Part shown: positions 44,304 through 55,796 of the stretch, piece by piece
Layout: the number at the start of each line of letters is the position of its first letter
How positions within the stretch are numbered: the stretch's first letter is position 1
Assembly: GCF_040958095.1 (NCBI RefSeq)
Contig: NC_091181.1
Span: 26,304,349 to 26,368,348 of the forward strand
Direction of reading: 5' to 3'
DNA length: 64,000 nt
From: Procambarus clarkii
Taxonomy: Eukaryota; Arthropoda; Malacostraca; Decapoda; Cambaridae
The notes under the pieces: generated by a model
What the model was told of the DNA's origin: nothing
The model's input: the letters and a program-made list of their open reading frames with translations, nothing else
Databases searched by the model: none
Position numbers and translations under genes: made by a program

Positions 44304-44373
<70 letters not shown>
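44304..44373. repeat. (GT)n microsatellite at SINE core end
   Basis: About 70 bp of GT at the position of the normal GTGTGT linker of the SINE. Confidence 0.97.
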
Positions 44374-44374
<1 letters not shown>

Positions 44375-44601
44375 GGAGCAGCAACTACCCGACATAAAGC
44401 CATCACACAGCCACTCAAGCCCAGGCTGCGTGTCATATCTAATATTTCCTGGGTGCCTCCCGGGGTCCTCCTCACCTTCTTGGGACGCTCATTCATCTGG
44501 ACACTCGTCTGGTGTTTATTCTACTTAAGACAGTCGTCGTGTTGCACAACGCGGCTCACCACTGGTCACTTTGTAACACTAACACATGACTGATGACTTA
44601 C

Positions 44602-44603
<2 letters not shown>

Positions 44604-44667
<64 letters not shown>

Positions 44668-44752
44668 GTCTCTGTCTCTGTCTCTGTCTCTCTCTGTCTC
44701 TCTCTCTGTCTCTCTCTCTGTCTCTCTGTCTCTCTGTCTCTCTGTCTCTCTC

Positions 44753-44811
<59 letters not shown>
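44604..44811. repeat. (CT)n microsatellite with CTGTCT variants
   Basis: About 208 bp of CT with an interrupted centre of CTCTGT steps. ORFs rich in Ser-Leu or Arg-Glu on the two strands are meaningless. Confidence 0.97.
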
Positions 44812-44814
<3 letters not shown>

Positions 44815-45309
44815 CACAGGTAATTAAAAAAATGTTCCAAGTGTATATGAACATAATAAACTTCTACAGTTACATAAATGCTCATATAACTTGTCCTGGG
44901 TTTATCCTTCACATAAGTTAACAGAACGTTTTCTAAATAATGGAATTTGCATTGTGTACTACAGTAACCAGATTCTTTTTTTAAGAACAAAAGAAAATAA
45001 GAATATGTGAAACTGCAGAAGTCCTATTGACCCAAGTGAGGCAAGTGTTTATCCTTCACTTGAAACAATCCAGCGATCCCACACCTATTATGTTAACCGG
45101 TCTTTCCTGAATCTAACCTTATTGTATTTGTATATATAGGTTCTATGTAAATATTACATAGAATATTACATAGAACCTTAATATTACATAGGTAAATATT
45201 ACCTGCCCGTAATATTATCGTAATATTATCATTAGTGATAATATTAATATCTTGTAAATATTAATTATTATCTTGTAAATAATATTATCTTGTAAATAAT
45301 ATTAATATC
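44812..45309. other. no gene; short direct repeats
   Basis: AT-rich. The stretch 45140-45310 repeats ATATTACATAGAA and AATATTATCTTGTAAAT several times. Not coding. Confidence 0.45.
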
Positions 45310-45398
45310 TTGTAAAGCCACTTACAAGAATGTTATTATCTCACCTATGTATCCTCACAATCCCAATGTACCTTCTTGTATATATATATATATATACA

Positions 45399-45489
<91 letters not shown>

Positions 45490-45490
45490 T
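45310..45490 (+). mobile_element. R4 retroposon 3' end containing an expanded (TA)n
   Basis: GCCACTTACAAGAATGT, then CAATGTACCTTCTTGTATAT, then (TA)n (45378-45479, with one CAG interruption) and AAATAAATAAAT. The related end at 47765-47850 has only four TA steps at the same place. Confidence 0.75.
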
Positions 45491-45870
45491 TATTTGATGT
45501 GACGTTATCCACTGATATACTTTTGACAAGAACAATGGACTTAGGAGGTCTTAGTTAATGTATATTGGTGAAACAGTCAAAGCCTAGGCCTTCAAACTGC
45601 TCTGCCATTATGTGAACAAATATATATTAAGGCAATTTTTTTTTCTACCACAAACGTGGCCACACATTTACAATGCTAACCAGCATATATACATTTTTCT
45701 AGTCCCAGAGGAGCGAAATCTTATTGTGCATTTTGGTTTCACAAGGTGGCCAACTCCATCAATTGAGGCAGTGGGTGGTGGAACTGTAGGGACTGAACTC
45801 CCTTCTCGGGCCTTCCCACACCGTTGCCCTTTAATATTTAATCGTTGATACATCACGCTAGTGTGATTTC

Positions 45871-45903
<33 letters not shown>

Positions 45904-46340
45904 ATATGATGACCAAACCGTACGTCAGAAAATGGAGGAACTACTCTTTTTCTCCATTTTCTGTGTGGTTTGGTCATTATGTCTTCAGCAACATTATCAT
46001 GTGTATCATAATATACATATATGCGTAAGTATCCGTATAGGAAAGAAAATCGAAAATATTCCGTGCGTTTTCGTGATTGAACACATTTTCAAATGTGAGT
46101 AAACATTCAGAATCTGTGATTAAGCCTTCAGCATCTGAGTAAACATTCAGCATGCGTGAATAAACATGCAGCAACTTATATGAGAAAGCGCCAAGTCAGA
46201 CTATAAGGAAGGAACTCGGAAGGAACGTGAGGACAAGGATAGGAGGGTGGAGTGAGGGAGCGGTGTAAAATCCCTTCAACCATCGGAGATCGAGCAGCGA
46301 CCTGCAGGAAGCGAGAACACTCAGGTCTAATAGGTGAGAA
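45491..46340. other. no gene seen
   Basis: Contains a (CA)n run (45876-45900) and a pair of inverted words around it (ACCAAACCGTACGTCAGAAA and TTTCTGTGTGGTTTGGTCA). Small ORFs have no domain. Confidence 0.4.
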
Positions 46341-46640
46341 ATGGACTTCCAAAGGCTTGAAAGCACCAGTATTAAAAATGATGATTTGTTTAGATCAGAA
46401 ACCAATGTTGATGGGCAGCACAAAACGTCGACCAGACTGTGCGACACAGTGGTTGCCAGGATCAGGTTGGGTTATCGTTACCTGTGGCAGGTGGCTACAG
46501 GTGACGGATCTCCCAATCCTGAGCACTGCAGGTGCAAAATCTGTGACTAGGAACTGGAGCATGATTTCACTCAGGACAGCCCTGAATGGCCAGTTATTAG
46601 ACCCTTCAGACCCGCCAGTATGAGGTTCCATGGTTCTTTG
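46341..46640 (+). pseudogene. second LINE type: C-terminal remnant
   Basis: Plus strand frame reads HKTSTRLCDTVVARIRLGYR, YLWQVATGDGSPNPEHCRCK and ICD, then a TAG stop (about 46547), then LEHDFTQDSP and RPFRPASMRF. This is the zinc-knuckle-like C-terminus downstream of RNase H in a non-LTR element, the same family block as in 37195-37738. The stop and lost cysteine pattern make it dead. Confidence 0.7.
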
Positions 46641-47137
46641 TAATAAATTTATTAACTCTCGTGTTTTTTGAGGATATCTTCATAAGGTACTAAAATTGGC
46701 CAGTGCAGACTACTGATCACATAGCCAAGTATGACTAACCATCCTGTGTGATGGGGATGTTTAGCATCACGTAGCTAGTTCTTGACACACTATACTCCCT
46801 TTCAAATAGTCTAGGGCAGCAACTGAGCAAATGCAGATGCACCTAAATGTCTTGTTAATAATAATAAATAAAAAGCTCGTACCGATCAGACTAAGTGGAT
46901 GGTTTGATCCTAACATCAAGAAACTTTTCAAAAGCTAATCTTTCAATATTAAGTAAATTGTTTTATCTCGCTATATAAACTGATGTGAAAAGATAAATGT
47001 AATTCATTATATACTGAATAATGACAATTGCAATATTGGCGAATCTATCGTAAGAAATCAAATGTATCTCATCAATCAAAATGTATAATATACGAGCAAT
47101 GAGTCACAATAAATGAATAAATGACTTCTCAATCGAC
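46641..47137. other. no gene seen
   Basis: AT-rich sequence without recognised elements. Confidence 0.4.
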
Positions 47138-47205
47138 TTGAGAATGGTCCAGGATGGACCGAAACGTCGTCGTCCCTTCACCTTCTAGTGTGTGGTCTGG
47201 TCAAT
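47138..47205 (-). mobile_element. R2 fragment
   Basis: Minus-strand copy of the right two thirds of R2 (GACCAGACCACACACTAG through TTCTCAAGTCGATTG). Confidence 0.82.
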
Positions 47206-47485
47206 ATAATATACGATTTAAGTGAAAAAAAATACTGGGATCCTCATAAGTGAGATCTTCTGATGGCGGCCTCGGAAGTGAAAAAGGTCGTGCATCTCTG
47301 CCTTAAACCTTAACACTTAACCCAATTTTCAGACTGTGTGGCAATGCGAATGCCAATTAAGATAGACAAGTACCGAGGAAGTGAGTAGTTAATAATGTAC
47401 TTGTGAGACACACGGGGGAGAAGACCCTGAGATAACACATACAACTTGCCATCGCATCCCCGTGTTATCTTCACCGTGTTGAACC

Positions 47486-47650
47486 TCTCTGACTACGGGA
47501 GACATCTCCCGTTACGCAGGGTGCAGTCGCACCTCCACAGATCTCCAGTATCATCTATTGATACTGGGAATGGCTCAGAAAGGCCTCCACTTACGGGCTA
47601 TTCATGCCCGTGCCACCTTTTGGGTGGCTTAATCTTCGTCAATCGTCAGT
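47486..47650 (-). mobile_element. dispersed element R1
   Basis: Reverse-strand copy of the element at 18385-18556 (GCCACCCAAAAGGTGGCACG, GCATGAATAGCCCGTAAG). Confidence 0.75.
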
Positions 47651-47764
47651 CTCTCTGTGACCATTATCATTAACGTATTAAATTATCCGAAGGGAAACCT
47701 AAGCCTTCTGATAATATATATTCTTAATATATCTTAATATCTGCCCAAAACGCTGTGCGTGTTA

Positions 47765-47850
47765 GTGGCTTTACAAGAATGTAAAAACATTAATCTACTC
47801 TCAAAAACAAAATGTACCTTCTTGTATATATAAATAAATCAATACAAATA
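47765..47850 (+). mobile_element. R4 retroposon 3' end, unexpanded
   Basis: GTGGCTTTACAAGAATGTAA, later AATGTACCTTCTTGTATATA and TAAATAAATC. It is the short version of the 45310-45490 end. Confidence 0.7.
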
Positions 47851-49318
47851 ATGAAAGGATTTTAATAGGTTGGTTAAAACAGTCATGACCCAGAGCAAAT
47901 AAAATGTCAGTTCCTCTACGAGTCCACCTTCAAGATCTATAATATCTGTTTTCAAGCTTCGTTTAAAGTGTCTTTTGAGCGAGCTTGACCTTGGGCGGAC
48001 CTCACCCATAATCAATAGGCCTCCAAAAACGACCTTACGGAAGCGAGGCAGGAAATGTGCGTGTAATTTTGTTCGTTCTTCTGTTGCCGTGTTAAATTGA
48101 TAAATACAGCCTCGTGAAGGGTGACTGAGGTCTTCTGTGTGACCTTCAGCAATATGTATTTTAATCAAGAAACAAACGCTAGTCACTTGCGTTTGTCTCT
48201 TGTTTCAACAAACTTGAAGTGTTGCAATTATGTTATTTCCCGAGGTTGCAACCTTAAGACTTTAGCTAACCAGTCCCGTCAATAGCTTAGGCTAGGCTAG
48301 CCAATCTGGGATTTGGCCAGTTTTATTGCATCAGTGGTGAGGGTTTGAAACTCACGGGTTACGCCCACTTTGACTAGTGCCAAATTAGATACGTTGGCCC
48401 GGTCCTTCTGTAGTCACACATACACAGCCTCGCTCCTGTGCCAGGTAAGTCACGGGCTCACCATAGCCCGTGCTACTTGGAACTTTTGTTCTGAGTAGCT
48501 AAATCTAAAACAACATTCTGTAGCCTTTCAGTTCAGCAGCAGCCCATTCTCCCGTGTGTTCCCAACGTCTCTAAACTCTTGTACTAATTTATCCGAACCT
48601 AACCTACCCAAAGAGCTACCAACAGAAAAAGGGAAAATACGTCAATTTCGTGAACTGTTGGTCATTTTTAGTGCATCAATTGTTGGTCTTTATGGAAATT
48701 ATACGTCAAAATGCGATGTACTGTTCAGAAGAGCGGGTTAGGTGATGCCCAAGAGATGGCATTCGCTGTCAACACATTTTTATACCTATTCTCCACTGGC
48801 CGGGGTACACTAGCCTAATGCAGTTCATGTTAACTACAAAGCCACTTTACAAGAATTTAAAAATTTTGACTAATTTTATTGTTACCAAGCTTCAACAACA
48901 GTTGGGAGGTTCAAGCTTCAACAACCGTTGTCAAACGTAATAAAAATGAAGACGCCGTGATGGAGGCAACACAGTAAATAGTGAAAGTAAGATGGGGAAA
49001 GCTCTTTGACCCGCCTCACCTCTTACATTGAATAATTTCACTTCTCAGTCGAATGACGTTTCCTGTTTTTCCTCCTCTCTCTCTCCACATCCTCCTCTTC
49101 CCCACTCTCCTCTTCCTCCTGCTGTTCTACCACCACCGCATTCTCTTCTCGCTCTCCTCATGCCCTTCTCTTCGTACATGCTTGCCAAGTTTCGTTAAAT
49201 ATACACATGAAAAATTAATTCCTCATTACGAGTTTACCAGGCTAGCGAGAATTGTTGAGTCGTGTTGCTAAATTGCATTTAATTCTCAGAGTTTAGGAAA
49301 GATATAAAATCGGTTATC
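47851..49318. other. no supported gene
   Basis: Mostly AT-rich. A minus-strand ORF of 115 codons (47839-48186) is the longest non-repetitive one here. It has a basic patch (RPRSSSLKRHFKRSLK) but no domain I recognise and no splice context examined, so I leave it uncalled. One R3 copy lies within (48415-48518). Confidence 0.4.
48415..48518 (+). mobile_element. dispersed element R3
   Basis: CTCCTGTGCCAGGTAAGTCA, GGGCTCACCATAGCCCGTGC, TACTTGGAACTTTTG and GAGTAGCTAAATCTAAAAC. The CACGGGCT/AGCCCGTG pair forms a small hairpin, lost in the copy at 40195. Confidence 0.78.
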
Positions 49319-49935
49319 CCGAATGTCCTGGATTGAACAAGGATTATTCCTAAAGATCTGGAGGGAACAAAGTTCATTCCTCAAGTCCTGGAGGGAACAA
49401 GGATCATTCATCAAGTCCTGGAGGGAACAAGGATCATTCATAAAGTCCTGGAGGGAACAAGGATCATTCATCAAGTCCTGGAGGGAACAAGGATCATTCA
49501 TCAAGTCCTGGAGGGAACAAGGATCATTCATCAAGTCCTGGAGGGAACAAGGATCATTCCTCAAGTCCTGGAGGGAACAAGGATCATTCATCAAGTCCTG
49601 GAGGGAACAAGGATCATTCATCTAGTCCTAGAGGGAACAAGGATCATTCATCAAGTCCTGGAGGGAACAAGGATCATTCATCAAGTCCTAGAGGGAACAA
49701 GGATCATTCATCAAGTCCTAGAGGGAACAAGGATCATTCATCAAGTCCTAGAGGGAACAAGGATCATTCATCAAGTCCTAGAGGGAACAAGGATCATTCA
49801 TCAAGTCCTGAAGGGAACAAGGATCATTCATCAAGTCCTGGAGGGAACGAAGATCATTTCTCAGGTCATGGAGGGAGCAATGATAATTCCTCAAGTCAAG
49901 GAAAGAGCAATAATCATCCCTCATATCCTGGAAAA
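49319..49935. repeat. 30-bp minisatellite, about 18 clear copies plus decayed ones
   Basis: Unit of 30 bp, CATCAAGTCCTGGAGGGAAC with AAGGATCATT. Copies are most diverged at both ends, especially right of 49850. The unit length is a multiple of 3, giving false plus- and minus-strand ORFs of about 100 residues. Confidence 0.96.
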
Positions 49936-50567
49936 ATACAGTGAATATCCTTCAAATCCTGGAAATTAATAATGATCATCCCTAAAGACCTTGAAATTAC
50001 AATGATCACTCCTCAAGTTCTGGAAGAGAACAGTCCAATGTACAATGTTTTTAAGCTAGTGCCTGCTGAAATCTGCCTATCTCCTCCCATTTGATAGACT
50101 TAACAACAAAATCTACCAAATCTGCATCTCAAGCATCACACTAGGCTACTTTTATATTTCACTTGGCCTAGGCTTACATTAGGTTTCATTAGTTTCTTAT
50201 AGATTTTATCTTAACAACTCGATTGTGCCCGTAAGACTAGCTCATCGAGTAGATATATTTTTTTTGGCTTGATATATACCAAGGAACACTAGACGGTCGG
50301 AAGTCGAGAGCGCCAAAACATTTGGGACGAAAATATCAGGAATGTAAACACACCAAGTGCATGCAGAGGGGGTGTTAGGTCTTGGTCCTGTGCTGATTAT
50401 CCTCGACACCCCTTGTCCTGAGGGCGTTCTGAGCTGTAAAATTCCCCGTCTCAAAATTGTCCTCGTTCCCGGGAAGCCCATGCAGCCAGCGTGGGCTACA
50501 TGGGTGAACATGAAAACATTTCTCAAACAAGAGAATAGGTGTACTCTCGATGACTAGAGGTAAACTT

Positions 50568-50569
<2 letters not shown>
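49936..50569. other. no gene seen
   Basis: AT-rich to 50260, then mixed. Small ORFs on both strands around 50242-50557 have no recognisable domain. Confidence 0.4.

Positions 50570-50618
<49 letters not shown>
50570..50618. repeat. (CA)n microsatellite
   Basis: About 49 bp of CA. Confidence 0.97.
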
Positions 50619-50621
<3 letters not shown>

Positions 50622-52451
50622 CTATAGTTTCGTGTTATATCAAATCGGGAAAACACGGATATCATAAAAAAAAACGTTTTTCTTGACTTCTGATGTCTCG
50701 GCATTTACAAGTTAGAGCATAAACAAGCTTCAGCAACATCAATACACGAGATAAGGTATAGAAATCTCGACCCTAATTTACGACAGACCCCTGATACGAC
50801 ACATTTATAATACGGCACAGACCCCGGAAATATACATTCATACACAGCTTCACATTCGAACTTTTACGTGATAAAAATCAACTTATCTCTCTCTTACCGG
50901 AACATATACAGCGGTACGTGAATACAATAATACCACACACATCAACGAACTATAATGTGATCTTTACCATAACTACACACAAGAAAACGAAAATAGTAAC
51001 CGCAATTAGCGTTCTTTAGTGATTTTTCTGTTAAGTATACTCAAATGAATACAGCAGAAGTGTACAAAGGATGGCGTGAAGGGGAAGGACGGGGGCGGGG
51101 GGGGGGGGAGGAGGAAGATAGACGCATTTGGTGGTAGTTAATTTGGCCTTTGACTAAGCTATATAGGTGGTGTAGGTAATGTAATCTCCATGTTCCTCCT
51201 TTCGTTGCTCGCCTGCGAGTATATTAATTTTACATATAATAAGACGACGGATAGGTAAGAGGCTTTGTCTCAACGCTGAAAAACTCTGCGGATCTCCTGG
51301 CATTCTTCCTTTAAAATCTACGTAACTGTCAAAAGTATTATTGCGTCTTCTACCTCGCCAGCAACTACGCACTCTCTCGACGCACTTCCTCTTACGACAT
51401 CAACCTACCATCTCCACGACATCAACCTACCATTTCCACGAGATCAACCTACCAAGTTCAAGTATGTTTGAGACAAGAAAGAAATACATCTCAAAGGGAT
51501 AGAGTAGCTTAGGCTATTTCTACCCCCCCTTTCAACCTACCATCTCCACGACATCAACGCACCACCTCAATTGCGGCCATCAAAATATATATTATATAAT
51601 CTCATATATTTTGAGAAGCTACGAAATGACACGATAAATCACAGACGTATTTATGACGTTCACGGACCACCAATAAATAAATGTAACAGAAAACGGACCT
51701 GGTATTTATCTGTGACTGTACCGCCGATCTCAACATTAATTCTCTCGTTTATCTTTTTTTGGGGGAGGCTGGGGGTTTCCAAACAACACTGTTGCCAGAA
51801 ATGTTGCACAAAAATTACCTTGAATTGTTAAGAACATGGGAGGATGCAAGAATGTCATCCATGATCAAAGCTCAGCTTGCTCCATCCATCCCGCTGTGGG
51901 CTAACTTCTCTCATCCCAGTATGTGTAGGCTAATTAACTTACCGCATCCCAGGTTAACTAACTTAACCCATCCCAGGACAACCTAACTTAACCCATCCCA
52001 GCACAACCTAACTTAACCCATCCCAGCACAACTAGTCACTTTCCCAGCTTAACTAACTTGCCCAAATCCAGTACTGTGTAACCACGAGCCCTTCTCTCAG
52101 CATGCCTGACCTTCGTCTTCTCAGAATTACTTGCCCCTTTCCCAGCGTATCTTCCTCCCTCCCATCTTGGCTGGCTCCTGCATACACGCCCCTCATGGTC
52201 ACGGCTGATAGTGTGTGAGGTGAGGGGTGGCCGCCTGTCATCACCACTCTCCCTCACCGACACTTACTCAACGGTCATGATAACAAAACAAATTACTAAG
52301 CGCCCTTTAGAAATTTTGCTTCACCTAATATTTAATATTTAGCGTGTTAAAAATAGTGAAGCGTTTAATACAACCGTGGGGGGGGGGCAATTATAGTGAT
52401 TCGGTAAAAGATGCGAAGGGGCGTTGATACAATCATGGGGACAACTGTATT
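50619..52451. other. no gene; minor direct repeats
   Basis: Two weak repeats are visible: ACGACATCAACCTACCATCT with variants (51393-51555), and AACTTAACCCATCCCAG (51955-52030). G runs lie at about 51093-51109 and 52377-52387. No credible ORF. Confidence 0.45.
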
Positions 52452-52575
52452 CACCTAGTTGTATTCACTTAGTTGTATTCACCTAGTTGTATTCACTTAG
52501 TTGTATTCACCTAGTTGTATTCACTTAGTTGTATTCACCTAGTTGTATTCACCTAGTTGTATTCACCTAGTTGTA
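52452..52575. repeat. 14-bp tandem repeat derived from a retroposon terminus
   Basis: About nine copies of TTCACCTAGTTGTA (or TTCACTTAGTTGTA), which is the reverse complement of the tail i terminus TACAACTAGGTGAA. The last copy runs directly into the tail i sequence of the SINE to its right. Confidence 0.93.
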
Positions 52576-52636
52576 CTTGCGGGGGTTGAGCTCTGCTCTT
52601 TCGGCCCGCCTCTCAACTGTCAATCAACTGTTTCTA

Positions 52637-52682
<46 letters not shown>

Positions 52683-52920
52683 TTTTTTTCACATCACACA
52701 CACACACCCCCCAGGAAGCAGCCCGCTACTACTATTTTTTTTCACAGCGCACACACACACACCCCAGGAAGCAGCCCTTAACAGCCGTACCTATTTACTG
52801 TTAGGTAACAGGGGCATAGGGTGAAAGAAATTCTGCCCATTGCTTCTCGCCGGCGCCCGGGATCGAACCGGGGACCACAGGATCACAAGTCCAGTGTGCT
52901 GTCCGCTCGGCCGGCCGGCT
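52562..52920 (-). mobile_element. tRNA-derived SINE, head B, tail i, with internal duplication
   Basis: Minus strand: head B (AGCCGGCCGGCCGAGCGGAC, B box GGTTCGATCCC), central domain, CA-rich linker, tail i. A block of about 48 bp, including the ACACACACACACC linker and ACTACTATTTTTTTC, is duplicated (52679-52726 and 52727-52771). A (CTA)n run (52637-52682) interrupts the tail. This head B/tail i pairing is not seen elsewhere in the window. Confidence 0.88.
52637..52682. repeat. (CTA)n microsatellite within SINE tail
   Basis: About 15 CTA units where other copies read AACTACTTTTT or AGTAGTTAG. Confidence 0.95.
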
Positions 52921-52942
52921 GTATGTGTGCGTGTGTACTACT

Positions 52943-53010
52943 CACCTAATTGTGCTTGCGGGGGTTGAGCTCTGGCTCTTTGGTCCCGCCTCTCAACCGT
53001 CACTCAACAA
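52943..53010 (-). mobile_element. isolated tail i fragment
   Basis: Minus-strand LINE/SINE terminus (GGCGGGACCAAAGAGCCAGA, GCTCAACCCCCGCAAGCAC). It cannot be assigned to LINE or SINE because the shared part is all that is left. Confidence 0.82.
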
Positions 53011-53214
53011 GTGCGCGCGCGTGTGTGTGTTTGTGTGTGTGTGGCTTCAGTAAACGTGTTGAGCAGAATACAATGACTTGAAAGCTAATGAATTTCTTCG
53101 CAGATGCAGTGACTAAAATTATCTGGAGATTTTGTAAATGTTTCAGTGATAAATAAGCGTGGAATTAAGTAGGCTACCTTGCTTAGTCAGGATAATAGTA
53201 ATAATGAAAAAAAT

Positions 53215-53292
53215 CTATTGGGGCTGTGAGGCGACGCAAACCTGCAACCAAGGCATTGCCAGCCGCATACTCTACCACTGCACCTCCACTGA
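53215..53292 (-). mobile_element. decayed tRNA-like SINE, same family as 58.8-59.0 kb
   Basis: Minus strand: GGAGGTGCAGTGGTAGAGTA (A-box-like), a GGTTGCAGGTTTGCG B-box remnant, then CCTCACAGCCCC. The CACAGCCCC end matches the copies at 58745-59022. Confidence 0.55.
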
Positions 53293-53433
53293 CTAATATA
53301 AGTCGTACAACCGGTTTTCTACTGAAATCACGGGAAGTCTGGAGACTCGTCTCCACTGAAGCCAGTCCATGTTTAGACTGGCTTCAATAAGAACTTCCAG
53401 GCATATATCACGTTAGTGTGATTTCTGTGTGTA

Positions 53434-53435
<2 letters not shown>

Positions 53436-53472
<37 letters not shown>
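53436..53472. repeat. (AAT)n microsatellite
   Basis: About 12 AAT units. Confidence 0.95.
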
Positions 53473-53473
<1 letters not shown>

Positions 53474-55727
53474 GCCATTAATAATATACTGTATTATTAT
53501 AAGTTATAAACTTGAACATTATTTAATTTTCATCTATGTGAGAAAATTCCAATAATACAATGTTTTGATAAATAGCATAGATACTGATAATTCATAGCCT
53601 ACCTAACCTATCCATCGTGTTCTGTAAATCAGATATTTGATTTAGTTTTATGTTTATTCCTGCTGTTCCTAAAGTTAGGCCTACTCGTATCTGCTAAGCA
53701 AAGCTATTACTACAGTATGTTCATTGTGAATATCATACATCTTGGTAAAGATGACAATTAAGTAGTCCCATTTGTATTGGTCACACGTCTGAGATTCTAT
53801 ACAACCTTGGTAGCCTAAGTACAGGATACGGAATATTTTGGCTAGGTTTAAATAAGAATAAGCCAGCCTATGCTCGGTATTTTAAAAGCAGCTATAAAAT
53901 ATTTAACTAGGTACCTCATAGAATCTTAGCAATCAGAAGTGTAATAAGTGCTACATCAGTGCAATTAACTGCCCTAACTCGAACAGACAGAAGCAATGTA
54001 CTCTACATACCTAGGCTTACTGGTTGAAACGTGCTCAAGAGAAACGCTATGTCAAGATCATTAGTAAATGCTAGAACAAAATTTAAAGAGGGTCTAAGAG
54101 ATAATTTTAGCTGGAGCACAGTGAACATAGTTTATTTTCACAAGAATATTGGAAACTGTAGAAGGCATAGTGGACTATATGAGGCAGCTCCAATTTGTAA
54201 ACCCACATTTATGTGTTAAACCTACGTTTGAAACAATCAAGCGAGCGTACATATGTTTTAGCACCTATCAAAGTGTTCCATATGTCTAGAACCATATTTC
54301 CAAACCAGTATTTTCTCACCTCATGATTAAATATAAACTTACCTAATTTGTAAATAATCGATCATGCAGTATAAACCTCAGGAATCTTTTAGCTACACTA
54401 ATTCGGAATTTATTGTAACACCTAACGTGAAGGTAGGTACGTATACCTATGTATAAGTATATAACGTATATACGTATATAATATACGTATATAACGTATA
54501 GGTATTGTCTTTAATACCAGACAATCTGTGCTTACTGTGAATGTTTAGTTTGGAGGCTATCAGGCTATATCCCTTTAAGGTTATCAACTGCGAGAGGGTT
54601 ATTGAGGCCAAACCACAATAGATTACTGACTAACCATGAAATATATTTTAGTCATATGCTTAGTTTACATCTAAAGTAATCGCTCAAGTGTATACACAGT
54701 GAGAAGCGAGATACATATATAGTTGTGTGTGTAAATCACGAGAAAATAAACACGTGATTAAAAATGTGACAGTGTCAGACCACAGAGGAAAATTGAAACA
54801 GGAATTTCCTTAAGTACTTTCGTATATTAATACATCTTCAGAAGGAGTCTTCTGAAGTTGTGTGTGAATAGTTGGTGTTGGGATTATAAGCTGTCAAACG
54901 CAAGAGTATTAAGACTGCCATAATAACTTTCTGACCAACAAACAAGCATAATTTATTGTACAAAAAAACAGGTTTGATATATCCTCATAGAGTAAAGAAT
55001 ACCAAGAAGTTACACATACTTGTAAACGTTTCAATTCCAGGATGTAAAAAGGTTGCTTTGCCGCGAGATCCTAGCCAAACAAGACTGTTGACTTCGCGGT
55101 ACCAGTGACTCAGAGGGCGGAGGTGACCACACATAATAGACCGTCTTAAGCGCGGTCTCCCTTCAAAAGGAGAGTCTGCCTTTCTGAGCCCATATTTAGC
55201 AGAGACAAATCTCGCCCTAACACGCCCTTATTTTTTTGTATACGGTTTGTTTATTGTCCTCTTATATGGATCTTTTCTCTCCTAGTCCGCCTAACTTGTT
55301 TTTGCATCGACTCGCAAATTAGGAATCAGTGTATTGCATTTATATCATTATTTCACAATGGGTTTCTTTTGTCTATTGAACGACGAGTTCTTCATGGTTG
55401 TTTTAACTTTGTGTTTATATTGTGTTTTATACACTTCGTGCTGAATGGCAGCAAGAAATTATTAATACTAAACGTCATTAAGATTCTCTAAGTTGTGAAA
55501 TTTGAGGAAAACGTTCGATATAGTAAAGTTTATGTGGTATTAAAGACTTTGTCTAAGGTGGATCTCAAGGATACGTGGTAGATGTATTTCCCAAAATATT
55601 TTTTGTTTTAATTACTCAACATTACAGATTTACGAAAACAAATATATATGTAACACAAACCCTTTCAATAGAATACTTTCTAATTCAATGTTTGTCAAAT
55701 GAATACATAGTAAAATGAGATATACTA

Positions 55728-55730
<3 letters not shown>
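53473..55730. other. long AT-rich stretch without gene
   Basis: No minisatellites and no recognised transposon, unlike the left half of the window. A palindromic TATACGTATATAATATACG cluster lies at about 54440-54500. The 62-codon ORF at 54031-54219 has no domain. Around 55020-55215 composition is less AT-rich, but I see no exon. Confidence 0.45.

Positions 55731-55793
<63 letters not shown>
55731..55793. repeat. (TA)n microsatellite
   Basis: About 62 bp of uninterrupted TA. Confidence 0.98.

Positions 55794-55796
<3 letters not shown>

Noticed and set aside
46252-46623. 123-residue plus-strand ORF as an intact gene
   Set aside because: It is a shifted frame over the LINE C-terminal remnant; the meaningful frame has a stop.
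47839-48186. 115-codon minus-strand ORF as a host gene
   Set aside because: Non-repetitive, but no recognised domain, and an ORF this long is unremarkable in 64 kb; it would need transcript support.
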